Of a stretch of 64,000 nt of DNA, positions 42,279 to 50,344 are shown piece after piece. Source of the stretch: Fontibacterium sp040404065 (GTDB lineage: Bacteria > Pseudomonadota > Alphaproteobacteria > Pelagibacterales > Pelagibacteraceae); NCBI GenBank assembly GCA_040404065.1, contig JBBAJM010000001.1, one strand, 5' to 3'. Position numbers and translations under genes: made by a program. Each line of letters opens with the position of its first letter. Within the stretch, counting starts at the first letter, position 1. The notes beneath the pieces are model-generated. The model worked only from the letters and a program-made list of their open reading frames with translations, was not told the origin of the DNA and searched no databases.

Positions 42279-43052
42279 TTAAATATTGTGAATAGCAGGA
42301 TTATCTAGGCACTTTTCTTTTAAGATGCAGGATATAAAAATAAAAGCTTGATCAATGTAATCAGTAATTAGAAAAAGATTTAAATCTTCTTTATCAATCA
42401 TTTTTTTCTCATAAAAATAATTAAAATTAACTGCGCTGTTCCAATATTTTTTACCAATCAAAACAATAGGCATCGGCGTTTGAATTCGACCAGTTTGTTT
42501 TAATGTTAATACCTCACTTAATTCATCTAAGGTGCCATATCCACCTGGAAACATAATGGTTGCTTTTGCAAGAAAGGTTAAAAAAAATTTTCTCATAAAG
42601 AAATAATGAAACTGAAAACTTAAATCTGGAGTTATATATTCGTTATTTTTTTGCTCTACAGGTAACTTAATGCCAAAACCTATACTTTTGCCCTTAGCTT
42701 CTATAGCACCGCGATTTGCAGCTTCCATTATCCCAGGACCGCCTCCCGTTGAAACTACAAAACGATTATGCTCTTTTGAAAATTCTTCTGCCCACTTTGT
42801 AAATTTAAAAGATAAAGCTCTTGCTTGTTCATAGTATTCTGAATTCTCACGATCTACATCAGTTACATTATTACTTTTGTTATCTTTCGACATTGATCTT
42901 GCACTGCCAAAAAAAGTAATAGTGTCCATTATTTTGTGCTGACCGAGAATAGATTTAACTCTCTCGTATTCTGATAGAATTCTTATGGATCTTCCTTCTG
43001 GACTTTCTAAAAAAGTTTTATCATTAAATGCCGCTTGGAGATTTCGTTCCAT
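42279..43052 (-). CDS. LOG family protein (TIGR00730-type Rossmann)
   Basis: Nucleoside-monophosphate phosphoribohydrolase-like protein. The 257-residue protein has GGGPGIMEAANRGA and the LOG motif PGGYGTLDE, with the ITFFGSARS strand at the N-terminus. The ~60-residue N-terminal extension before ITFFGSA is characteristic of the larger bacterial LOG group, in which nucleotide hydrolysis rather than cytokinin production is the plausible role. Nineteen bp separate it from the ATPase-inhibitor gene upstream in the same direction. The specific substrate is unknown. Confidence 0.87.
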   Translation of the reverse strand: MERNLQAAFNDKTFLESPEGRSIRILSEYERVKSILGQHKIMDTITFFGSARSMSKDNKSNNVTDVDRENSEYYEQARALSFKFTKWAEEFSKEHNRFVVSTGGGPGIMEAANRGAIEAKGKSIGFGIKLPVEQKNNEYITPDLSFQFHYFFMRKFFLTFLAKATIMFPGGYGTLDELSEVLTLKQTGRIQTPMPIVLIGKKYWNSAVNFNYFYEKKMIDKEDLNLFLITDYIDQAFIFISCILKEKCLDNPAIHNI

Positions 43053-43071
43053 TTAAAACTTAAGTTTTTGG

Positions 43072-43380
43072 TTATTGTATTTCTTTTCTAGCAATATCCA
43101 AAAACTCAGACATCTTTAGTCTAATTTCTTTATCCTGAATATTTTTTCCTTCTAAATCTTTTTTTATTTTTCTAAAAACGTCATCATCACCAGCTTCTTC
43201 AAAGTCAGCTTTAATGACTTCATTTATATAATTTTTTTGTAGCTCTTCATTAAACCCTAGGATTTGAGAAGCCCAATTAGCTAAAAGTTTATTTCGTTTC
43301 GAGTTAATCTTAAATTGAACTTCTTGTTCGTTTATAAATTTTCTTTCAAATCTTTTTTCTCTGTCGTCAAAATTTGTCAT
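43072..43380 (-). CDS. F1-ATPase zeta inhibitor (DUF1476 family)
   Basis: A 102-residue all-helical protein. MTNFDDREKRFERKFINEQE is the DUF1476 N-terminus, corresponding to the inhibitory helix of the alphaproteobacterial zeta subunit, which blocks ATP hydrolysis by F1F0 ATP synthase. The conserved LLANWASQILGF and the EEAGDDDVFRKIKKDL segments follow. No ATP synthase gene is nearby. In free-living species the inhibitory role can be weak, so strength of inhibition cannot be judged. Confidence 0.9.
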   Translation of the reverse strand: MTNFDDREKRFERKFINEQEVQFKINSKRNKLLANWASQILGFNEELQKNYINEVIKADFEEAGDDDVFRKIKKDLEGKNIQDKEIRLKMSEFLDIARKEIQ

Positions 43381-43487
43381 AATATTAACTATAAGCTTAA
43401 TTTAAGACTGAATAAAGAGACAACTGTTTTTGCTATATTAATTTCACGAAATCTATTAAAAGTACGACAAACCAACAGTAAATTATA

Positions 43488-43559
43488 ATGCCAATTATTA
43501 TAGCTTTATTAGTCGTTATTATCGTACTTTTAATCTTACTTTATATTAAGAAAAAATAG
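43488..43559 (+). CDS. Possible single-pass membrane micro-peptide (23 aa)
   Basis: ATG ORF reading MPIIIALLVVIIVLLILLYI followed by KKK and a stop. It is a perfect single transmembrane helix with a basic C-terminal cap, in an otherwise unexplained 200-bp spacer. There is no convincing Shine-Dalgarno sequence and AT-rich DNA readily produces such ORFs by chance, so this is a candidate only. Confidence 0.3.
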   Translation: MPIIIALLVVIIVLLILLYIKKK

Positions 43560-43581
43560 CTCTAAATAATTTTAGATAAAA

Positions 43582-43842
43582 TTATCTTTTAGATTTTTCT
43601 TCTCTTTTTCCTTTATTGGCTTCCCAATAAGCTTTTCGCTCTTCGGCAGTTAACGTACCATCTTTGTTAGCATCCATTTTATTAAATAACTCTTCTTGTT
43701 TTTTTAAAAATTCAGCTTTAGTGATGGGTCCTTTAGTTTCCCAATACTTACCATCGCTTTTTGAATTTTTTTCATCAGCTTGAGCAAGCGTGAACGTTCC
43801 TAAAAATATAGTTGTTAGGATTATTTTAGTAATCGTTTTCAT
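43582..43842 (-). CDS. Secreted EF-hand protein
   Basis: An 86-residue exported protein: signal peptide 1-22 (cleavage after AQA), then one EF-hand loop DANKDGTLTAEE at 57-68 with the Asp, Asn, Asp and Glu ligands in place. The C-terminus is basic (KGKREEKSKR). Probably a periplasmic calcium-binding protein; one hand implies dimerisation or a partial site. An AAAGGG Shine-Dalgarno sits 6 bases before the ATG. Function unknown. Confidence 0.85.
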   Translation of the reverse strand: MKTITKIILTTIFLGTFTLAQADEKNSKSDGKYWETKGPITKAEFLKKQEELFNKMDANKDGTLTAEERKAYWEANKGKREEKSKR

Positions 43843-43883
43843 AAGTTACCCTTTGTTTGTTTGATGTCATCTTAAATAGTTTT

Positions 43884-43990
43884 AAGTCTTATTTGTGTCT
43901 TCGAATAATAGACTTGTAAAAATATTCTAATTAATCAGCTTTTTTGAGGATTGCAGTCGTCAAATTATTATATAGATTATCATAAATCTA
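43884..43990 (+). promoter_or_regulatory. Three-hairpin leader upstream of metY
   Basis: Three successive inverted repeats precede the metY start at 44014. The first pairs aagtct-tatt (43884-43893) with aata-at-agactt (43904-43915). The second is tttga-g-gat / gtc-g-tcaaa around the loop tgca (43943-43964). The third is a perfect tagatt / aatcta stem (43973-43990). SAM-II and SAM-V riboswitches are known upstream of metY in marine alphaproteobacteria, but I could not place their conserved cores here, so the element is only a candidate structured leader. Confidence 0.4.
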
Positions 43991-44013
43991 AACATAAAAC
44001 GAAAATCATAAAA

Positions 44014-45315
44014 ATGACAACATCTAGCAAACATCCAGAAACAATAGGCTTACATGGAGGGGATTATAGAAGCGATCCAGCAACAACTTCTGTCGCAGTG
44101 CCAATTTATCAAACTACAAGTTATCAATTTAATAATACAGATCATGCAGCAAATTTATTTGCGCTAAAAGAATTTGGAAACATTTACACAAGGATCATGA
44201 ACCCAACAGTGGATGTTCTTGAAAAAAGAATGGCTGCACTAGAGGGCGGAGTTGCGGCACTTGCGGTTGGTTCAGGACAAGCAGCGTCAGCATTTTGTGT
44301 ACAAAACTTATGTAAAGCAGGAGACAACATAGTTGCATCTACTGACTTGTATGGAGGAACGGTAAATTTATTTAAAAATACTTTAAAAGATCAAGGTATC
44401 GAAGTTCGTTTTGCAGATCCTATTGATCCAAAAAATTTCGAAAAATTAACAGATGATAAGACTAGAGGTTATTATGGAGAGACTTGTCCAAATCCTTATC
44501 TGAGAATTTTCCCAATCAAAGAAGTTGCTGACATCGGAAAAAAATTTGGAATACCCTTAATAATGGATAACACCGCAGCACCAATTATTTGTAAGCCTTT
44601 AGAACATGGTGCGGCAATTGTTATGCATTCTTTAACTAAATTTATTGGTGGTCATGGAAATTCTATTGGCGGAGTCATAATAGACGGTGGCAATTTTAAT
44701 TGGACAGAGAATAAAAAAAGACAACCATTCTATAACGAACCTGATCCTTCTTACGGCGGAGCTGTTTGGGGAGAAGTTGTTCCTCAGTTAACAGGAGCGA
44801 ACATTCCATTTATTATAAGAGCACGGGTTGTTTTATTAAGAGATTTAGGTGCGCCATTATCTCCATTTAATGCTTGGCAAATTATTCAAGGATTAGAAAC
44901 GCTAGCATTAAGAATGAAACAACATTGTTCAAACGCTGAAAAAGTAGTTTCTTTTTTAACCAAACACAGCAAAGTTCAAAAAGTTATTTATCCAAGTCTT
45001 TACGAAGGCGAAGTTGGAAAGCGTGCAAAAAAATACTTAAATGGTGGTTTTGGAGCGTTATGCGGTGTTGAATTAAAAGGCGGAGTTGAAGCGGGTAAAA
45101 AATTTATTAACTCTTTAAAACTTTTATACCATGTTGCAAATATTGGCGATGCAAGAAGTCTTGCTATTCATCCGGCATCCACAACGCATTCACAGCTTTC
45201 TCCAGAAGAGCAGTTAAAAGCGGGAGTGACGCCAGGATATGTAAGATTATCCGTGGGGATTGAACACCCCGATGATATTTTGGCTGATATAACGCAAGCT
45301 TTGGAAAAAGTTTAG
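44014..45315 (+). CDS. metY: O-acetylhomoserine aminocarboxypropyltransferase (sulfhydrylase)
   Basis: PLP enzyme of the Cys/Met-metabolism family making homocysteine from O-acetylhomoserine and sulfide, a direct-sulfhydrylation route to methionine. I place the start at the ATG 44014, since the 21 codons before it have no homology-like content and fall in the structured leader; this gives about 433 residues with ETIGLHGG near the N-terminus. The PLP lysine is in HSLTKFIGGHGNS, and ARVVLLRDLGAPLSPFNAW and STTHSQL are MetY hallmarks. The insert EVVPQLTGANIPFI marks MetY as opposed to MetZ/MetB. Confidence 0.93.
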   Translation: MTTSSKHPETIGLHGGDYRSDPATTSVAVPIYQTTSYQFNNTDHAANLFALKEFGNIYTRIMNPTVDVLEKRMAALEGGVAALAVGSGQAASAFCVQNLCKAGDNIVASTDLYGGTVNLFKNTLKDQGIEVRFADPIDPKNFEKLTDDKTRGYYGETCPNPYLRIFPIKEVADIGKKFGIPLIMDNTAAPIICKPLEHGAAIVMHSLTKFIGGHGNSIGGVIIDGGNFNWTENKKRQPFYNEPDPSYGGAVWGEVVPQLTGANIPFIIRARVVLLRDLGAPLSPFNAWQIIQGLETLALRMKQHCSNAEKVVSFLTKHSKVQKVIYPSLYEGEVGKRAKKYLNGGFGALCGVELKGGVEAGKKFINSLKLLYHVANIGDARSLAIHPASTTHSQLSPEEQLKAGVTPGYVRLSVGIEHPDDILADITQALEKV

Positions 45316-45331
45316 TTTTTTTTAAATATAT

Positions 45332-46201
45332 TTAAATTCTAAACTGCGAACCTAAATAAAGCTGTCTTGCTTTTTTATTTTCGATAATTTCATTTGGAGA
45401 TCCTTCAGCTATAAGTTCGCCGCTGTTAAGGATGTAGGCTCTATCTACTATATCAAGTGTTTCTTTAACGTTGTGGTCAGTAATAAAAATGCTAATTCCC
45501 TTTTTTTTTAAATGTTTAAGCATTTCCTTAAGCTCTATTATCGCAATTGGATCTAATGCTGCAAAAGGTTCATCAAGTAACAATACTTTAGGTGAAGTTG
45601 TTAAGCACCTTGCTATCTCAACTCTTCTTGCTTCACCTCCAGATAAACTTAAGGCAGAAGCAGTTCTAAGATGTGCAATTTTAAATTCATTTAACAAATG
45701 TTCTACCAATTCATCTTCTTTATCTTTATCTTTGATTGCAACTTCAGCAACAGCCCTAATATTTTCTTCAACAGTTAATCCTCTAAAAATAGATCTTGAT
45801 TGTGGGAGATAACTAATTCCTTCTTTTGCACGTATATGAATAGGCAATTCGTTAATTACTTTATTATTAAATATAACTTTTCCTTGAGTTGGATTTAAAA
45901 TTCCAAGCACAATAGAAAACATTGTTGTTTTTCCAGCACCATTTGGTCCAAGCAGAGCAACAATTTCTTGAGGGTCTACTCGTACACTTACATTTTTAAG
46001 AATAACTCTTTGCTTAATTATTTTTGTTAGATTTGTAATTTCTAATGTAGATGGTTTTTTATTAAAATAAAAATCATCGGATATAAGTTTAAATACATTT
46101 TTATTTTTCTTATTGGTAGGAGATTTTGTATTATTCTCTTCTAAAATTTCTTCAGGAACGATATTCTCTCTAGGTAATACAAAAGGTTCTTTATTTTTCA
46201 T
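45332..46201 (-). CDS. lptB: LPS-export ABC ATPase LptB with N-terminal extension
   Basis: Cytosolic ATPase driving lipopolysaccharide extraction by LptFG. In the 289-residue protein the ABC domain starts near residue 52 (TLEITNLTK), with Walker A GPNGAGKTT at 85-93, signature LSGGEARRVEIARCL, Walker B VLLLDEPFAAL and the switch His in ITDHNVKETL. LptB is normally about 240 residues; here roughly 50 extra N-terminal residues, polar then ending DDFYFNKKPS, precede it, and no internal start is suitable. It overlaps lptC by 11 bp, with no lptA between. Confidence 0.92.
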   Translation of the reverse strand: MKNKEPFVLPRENIVPEEILEENNTKSPTNKKNKNVFKLISDDFYFNKKPSTLEITNLTKIIKQRVILKNVSVRVDPQEIVALLGPNGAGKTTMFSIVLGILNPTQGKVIFNNKVINELPIHIRAKEGISYLPQSRSIFRGLTVEENIRAVAEVAIKDKDKEDELVEHLLNEFKIAHLRTASALSLSGGEARRVEIARCLTTSPKVLLLDEPFAALDPIAIIELKEMLKHLKKKGISIFITDHNVKETLDIVDRAYILNSGELIAEGSPNEIIENKKARQLYLGSQFRI

Positions 46202-46811
46202 TGCTTAGAGTACCTGTCACTTGTTTCCCTTTTTCATCCATTATGACTTCGGCAGTTTTCTTGAATGTATCAATTATTATCTTATCAGCGCGAACTTGAC
46301 TAGTACGTCGTTTCTTTGTTTTTGGATCAATTTCATTATAATCACCAACAACATTACCAGTTACAAGTATATTATTTGCTTTAACAATATACTCTGCTTT
46401 GTTGGCAGTCACCACTCCATCCTTTTGTGTAATTTTTACATTTTGTTCGTATAAAATATCGTTAGTCGCTTTATTAAATAAACCTGTCTTACTAGTAATT
46501 TTTAAAATACCTCCATCTTTTAACAAAAAATCACTATCAACTTCTTTCAAACTAATTAAGTCCTGATTATTTTTATCGATAGTCGCCAGTTTTGCTCTTA
46601 CGTTATATTGTTTGCCACCAGAGTCAGTTCCAATGTAGCTAATATTTTCAAAAACATTACTCTCAGCTCCTTCAGTGGGCTTAATATTTTTGGATACTAG
46701 TCTTAGTCTAAAAGCTTCAATTGCCGGATAAACAAAATATACTAAAAATATTATTCCAACCCCAATAGCTACAATTGTAAGCTGTCTTTTTCTAATAGCG
46801 CTGAGGTTCAT
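46191..46811 (-). CDS. lptC: LPS-transport protein LptC
   Basis: Bitopic inner-membrane protein that links LptB2FG to the periplasmic bridge. The 206-residue protein has one N-terminal membrane helix (about 10-29) and an OstA/LptC-type beta-jellyroll domain (YNVRAKLATID, ILKITSKTGLFNKATNDILYEQNVKITQKDG, VRADKIIIDTFKKTAEV). The sequence of repeated strands is typical of DUF1239. Both ends overlap neighbours: its start touches the kdsD stop and its stop overlaps lptB by 11 bp, so the three genes form one operon. The usual lptA gene is missing from the set. Confidence 0.88.
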   Translation of the reverse strand: MNLSAIRKRQLTIVAIGVGIIFLVYFVYPAIEAFRLRLVSKNIKPTEGAESNVFENISYIGTDSGGKQYNVRAKLATIDKNNQDLISLKEVDSDFLLKDGGILKITSKTGLFNKATNDILYEQNVKITQKDGVVTANKAEYIVKANNILVTGNVVGDYNEIDPKTKKRRTSQVRADKIIIDTFKKTAEVIMDEKGKQVTGTLSNEK

Positions 46812-47770
46812 TAAACTCCAAAACTAATAAGAGAATGTATGTGAATTAGTCCGTAGTTATTATTTTTTCCTTTAACAATAAGAGAAGTAATCTTTTTCTT
46901 ATTCATTATGTCTAAAGCGGATCCTGCAAGCGTATCTTCAGAAATCATTTGTGGATTTTTTGTCATTACCTCTTTTGCAGTTTTTTCCAAAAAATGTTTT
47001 TTATGAATAGAACGCCTAATATCTCCATCTGTTATAATTCCCGTAACTTTTTTAGATTTATTTATAACAAGCACGCAGCCATAAGTTTTTTTTGTAATTT
47101 GAATAACAGCCTCTTTTACTGAAGCATTCTCTTTAACAAAAGGAACTTCAGAATTTTTAATCATAATATCTTTAACATTCGTGAGTTGCTTTCCCAAAGC
47201 ACCAGACGGATGATATACAGCAAATTTTTCTTTGCTAAATTTATTTAATTTCATCAAAGTGATTGCAACACTATCACCCCAAGCAAGTAGCATTGAAGTA
47301 GAACTTGTTGGCACCATATCAAGACCTGCCTCTTTTACTTTTGGTAGCACAATCTTAATTGTGCTTGCATTAATTAAAGTTGAATTTTCTTTTGAGGCAA
47401 CACCAATAATTGGCATTTTAAGTTTATGTGCATAATTTAAAATATTTTTTAATTCATCTGTATTACCTGAGTAGGACATAATTAAAAAACAATCTTGTTT
47501 TGGATTGCATGCGCCAAGATCTCCATGTGCAGCTTCAGAGGGGTGCAAATAAATTGATGGAATTCCAACAGAACTTAATGTTGCAGAAATTTTTCTTATA
47601 ATATGTCCGGATTTTCCCATGCCAACACAAATTACTTTGCCTTTGCATTTTTGAATAAGGTCAATCGCTTTAATAAAATTACTATTATAAGATCTGGATA
47701 ATTTTTTTAGTGCGTTAATTTCTTGAAAAATAACTTCTTTTGCGAATTTTATTTTTTGATTTTGAATCAT
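46811..47770 (-). CDS. kdsD: Arabinose-5-phosphate isomerase
   Basis: Converts ribulose 5-phosphate to arabinose 5-phosphate, the first step of KDO synthesis for the LPS core. The 319-residue protein has a SIS sugar-isomerase domain (GKVICVGMGKSGHIIRKISATLSS and LHPSEAAHGDLG) followed by two CBS domains (about 205-319), the KpsF/GutQ/KdsD arrangement. The operon with lptC and lptB supports an LPS role. Allosteric control through the CBS pair is likely but unproven. Confidence 0.93.
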   Translation of the reverse strand: MIQNQKIKFAKEVIFQEINALKKLSRSYNSNFIKAIDLIQKCKGKVICVGMGKSGHIIRKISATLSSVGIPSIYLHPSEAAHGDLGACNPKQDCFLIMSYSGNTDELKNILNYAHKLKMPIIGVASKENSTLINASTIKIVLPKVKEAGLDMVPTSSTSMLLAWGDSVAITLMKLNKFSKEKFAVYHPSGALGKQLTNVKDIMIKNSEVPFVKENASVKEAVIQITKKTYGCVLVINKSKKVTGIITDGDIRRSIHKKHFLEKTAKEVMTKNPQMISEDTLAGSALDIMNKKKITSLIVKGKNNNYGLIHIHSLISFGV

Positions 47771-48382
47771 TTAATGTGCAAAAATATCTTGGTTATTCCA
47801 TCCAGCAAGATCTAGTGTTACTCGATGTTTTAAAAATTTAAAACAGTGCTCTGCTAATTCCATTCTGTTTTCCCTAATTAGAATTTTATCAAGTTCCTCT
47901 TTTATTTTATGTAAATATAAAACATCAGAAGCCGCATAATTTATTTGTTGTTCAGTCAAAGTTTCAGCGCCCCAATCTGAACTTTGCATTTGTTTTGACA
48001 GATCAATGTTCAAAAGTTCTTTACACAAATCTTTAAGACCATGCTTGTCTGTATAGGTTCTTCCAATTTTAGATGCAATTTTTGAACAATATACATTGTT
48101 AGTATCTGCTTTTAGATAGTAGTTTAAAACTGCAAGATCAAATCTTGCAAATTGAAAGATTTTTTTAATTTTATCGTCTTCTAAAATTTTTTTTAAATTA
48201 TCTGCTTGGAAGTTTTTTCTGTTAATTTGAATTAAATGAACTTCCTCATTGCCGGAAGATATTTGCACCAGACAAAGAGGATCTCTTTTGTAATCAAGGC
48301 CCATGGTCTCAGTATCAACAGCAACAATTTTACCTAGGTTTAAATTGCTTGGTAGGTCGTTTTTGTGAATTTTGACTTTCAT
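47771..48382 (-). CDS. RNase D-like 3'-5' exonuclease (exonuclease domain only)
   Basis: DEDD-family exonuclease acting on tRNA or other stable RNA 3' ends. The 203-residue protein has the DEDD motifs AVDTETMGLD, QFARFDLAVLNYYL and NYAASDVLYLHKI. Full RNase D has two HRDC domains after this and is near 370 residues; this form ends shortly after the catalytic core, as in many alphaproteobacteria. It directly precedes kdsD on the minus strand with zero spacing. Confidence 0.9.
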   Translation of the reverse strand: MKVKIHKNDLPSNLNLGKIVAVDTETMGLDYKRDPLCLVQISSGNEEVHLIQINRKNFQADNLKKILEDDKIKKIFQFARFDLAVLNYYLKADTNNVYCSKIASKIGRTYTDKHGLKDLCKELLNIDLSKQMQSSDWGAETLTEQQINYAASDVLYLHKIKEELDKILIRENRMELAEHCFKFLKHRVTLDLAGWNNQDIFAH

Positions 48383-48427
48383 AATATTGTTAAATAAAAG
48401 GTATTATCGTTATATTATGATTAAACA

Positions 48428-49351
48428 ATGGCAGAAAAAAAGACAATAACAGTCTTCGGTGGCACAGGATTTGTGGGTCGAAATCTAATATCGAAACTTG
48501 CAAAAAAGGGTTTTAAAATAATAGTTCCAACGCGAAATCCATACCTGCATGGGTATTTAAAGCCTCTTGGAGAACCAGGGCAAATCCAAGTTACAAAATT
48601 TAATTTTTCAAATTTAGACAATTTGACTAATCTCGTTAAAGATTCAGAGTATGTAGTAAATTGCATTGGAATTTTATACGAAAATAAAAATCAAACATTT
48701 AATAATCTTCATCATTTATTTCCAAAATTTTTATCAAGTATTTTAAATAAAGAAATTACAAAACGATTTATTCATGTATCTGCACTTGGGGTAAATGAAG
48801 AATCTAATTCTTTTTATATTAAATCTAAATTGAATGGAGAAAGAGTCGTAACTAAAAACTTTGAGAATTCTGTAATATTAAGACCTAGTATTATTTTTGG
48901 CGTAGATGATAATTTTTTTAATTTATTCAATAAATTAATTAATTTATTACCGGTCATTCCACTGGTGGGAGGGCAAAGTAAGTTTCAACCATGTTATGTG
49001 GGAGATGTTACCGATTCAATTATGAATATAATTGATAATTATAAAATTAGTAATGGTATTTATGAATTAGGCGGTCCTAATGTTTATTCTTTTAAAGAGT
49101 TGATAGAAGTGTTGTTGAAACAGTTAGATAAAAAAAGATTAATTGTAGAACTTCCAGAATTCATCGCAACTATGCAAGCACGTATTATGCAGTTATTTCC
49201 AAAACCATTGCTTACTATTGACCAAATTGAGATATTAAAGTCAGATAACATTAGCACAGGAAATTTCTTATCTTTTAGCCAACTTAATATTCAACCGCAT
49301 AGCATTGAAATGATTTTGCCTAATTATATTTTTAATAAAGTTAGAATTTAA
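48428..49351 (+). CDS. NAD(P)-binding complex I-associated protein (NDUFA9-like)
   Basis: Extended-SDR-like protein with the nucleotide-binding motif VFGGTGFVGRNLISKL near the N-terminus (residues 9-24). The 307-residue protein also has VNCIGILYENKNQTF, HVSALGVNEESNSFY and VILRPSIIFGVDDNFFN, closely resembling the complex I accessory subunit NDUFA9 and its bacterial homologues. It probably binds NADPH; whether it associates with complex I here is inference. Convergent with uppP (4-bp overlap). Confidence 0.85.
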   Translation: MAEKKTITVFGGTGFVGRNLISKLAKKGFKIIVPTRNPYLHGYLKPLGEPGQIQVTKFNFSNLDNLTNLVKDSEYVVNCIGILYENKNQTFNNLHHLFPKFLSSILNKEITKRFIHVSALGVNEESNSFYIKSKLNGERVVTKNFENSVILRPSIIFGVDDNFFNLFNKLINLLPVIPLVGGQSKFQPCYVGDVTDSIMNIIDNYKISNGIYELGGPNVYSFKELIEVLLKQLDKKRLIVELPEFIATMQARIMQLFPKPLLTIDQIEILKSDNISTGNFLSFSQLNIQPHSIEMILPNYIFNKVRI

Positions 49352-50118
49352 AAGAAATAATAATAAAATAAAAATATTCCTAGAATTATTCTATAGTATA
49401 CAAATAGATTTAGATTGGTTTTTTCAATAAAGTAAAAGAAAAATCTTATAGCTAAATAAGAAGTGATAAAAGAAGTCGCAAAAGAAAAGATTGCAATAAT
49501 ATTAAATTCAGAATCGTTGTGTTTTAATAAATCAAGAAATCCTATAAAAGCAGCGCCAGCTACAGTGGGTATTGAAATAAAAAAAGAGAATTTTGCAGCA
49601 TCAACTCTATTATAGCCTAAAAATCTAGCTCCAGACAAAGTGGACCCAGATCTGCTCGATCCAGGAATTAAACCCATTATTTGCCATAAACCGATAATAA
49701 AAGCTTCTTTGAAGGTTAGATCTTTGTATAGTCTTTTTGTCTCAGTTTTTTTATCTGCAATAAATAAAACAATTGCAAATATAATTGAAGCAGTTGCGAT
49801 TATTATTAAAACTGATTTGCTTTCATAATCTATTATTTTAAATTTATGCACAAAGTACCCAGCAATGATTGCTGGTATTGCGCCCACAACAATTTTACTC
49901 GACATAGTAATATTTTTAGAAATTTCAAAGATATCTTTGCGTAAATAAATTATAATTGCTGATAAAGCTCCAAGGTGCATTACAGTATTGATAATTAATT
50001 TTTTTTGAAAATGCATGAAATGCTCAGCAATAATTAAATGGGCGTTAGATGAAATTGGAAATAAATCTGCAATGCCTTGAATAATGCTTAAAATTATAAT
50101 TTTTGTATTAGTGTCCAT
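49348..50118 (-). CDS. uppP: Undecaprenyl-diphosphatase (BacA family)
   Basis: Membrane phosphatase recycling undecaprenyl diphosphate for peptidoglycan and other glycan synthesis; gives bacitracin resistance when overproduced. The 256-residue protein has about eight hydrophobic helices. The first signature reads QGIADLFPISSNAHLI, in which the catalytic (E/Q)xxxE motif ends in Asp instead of Glu, and the second PGSSRSGST is intact. The Asp substitution is conservative. No partner gene nearby; a short taagg-ag-cctta inverted repeat lies just upstream. Confidence 0.92.
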   Translation of the reverse strand: MDTNTKIIILSIIQGIADLFPISSNAHLIIAEHFMHFQKKLIINTVMHLGALSAIIIYLRKDIFEISKNITMSSKIVVGAIPAIIAGYFVHKFKIIDYESKSVLIIIATASIIFAIVLFIADKKTETKRLYKDLTFKEAFIIGLWQIMGLIPGSSRSGSTLSGARFLGYNRVDAAKFSFFISIPTVAGAAFIGFLDLLKHNDSEFNIIAIFSFATSFITSYLAIRFFFYFIEKTNLNLFVYYRIILGIFLFYYYFF

Positions 50119-50309
50119 TATAGTAAGGAGCCTTATTTTAATTGCTTAAGTTAATAAATGTTAAAATTTTAGTTAAGTATTGTTTACAATTACTAATTGA
50201 AAAATAGAAAAAAACCTTAATTTTGCTTATTAATTAATAAAATAAGTAAATTGATTCACTATTACTGTCCTAATTTAGCTTTCAAAAATATAGGTTTTAT
50301 GTGAATAGT

Positions 50310-50334
50310 ATCTAAAAAAGACTAAATTTTAGAT
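50310..50334 (+). promoter_or_regulatory. Perfect inverted repeat just upstream of gltD
   Basis: Arms atctaaaa (50310-50317) and ttttagat (50327-50334) form a perfect 8-bp stem around a 9-base loop, ending 10 bases before the gltD ATG. The rest of the 226-bp spacer holds no ORF I trust. It may form an RBS-proximal hairpin or an operator controlling the glutamate synthase genes. Confidence 0.3.
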
Positions 50335-50344
50335 ATTAGAGCTA

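Noticed and set aside
43843..44013. Canonical SAM-II or SAM-V riboswitch before metY
   Set aside because: Hairpins and an attgca-like stretch are present, but I could not place the conserved pseudoknot and downstream core; kept only as an unclassified leader.
43951..44013. N-terminal extension of MetY from an upstream in-frame start at 43951
   Set aside because: The added 21 residues fall inside the hairpin leader and MetY normally begins close to ETIGLHGG; the ATG at 44014 fits better.
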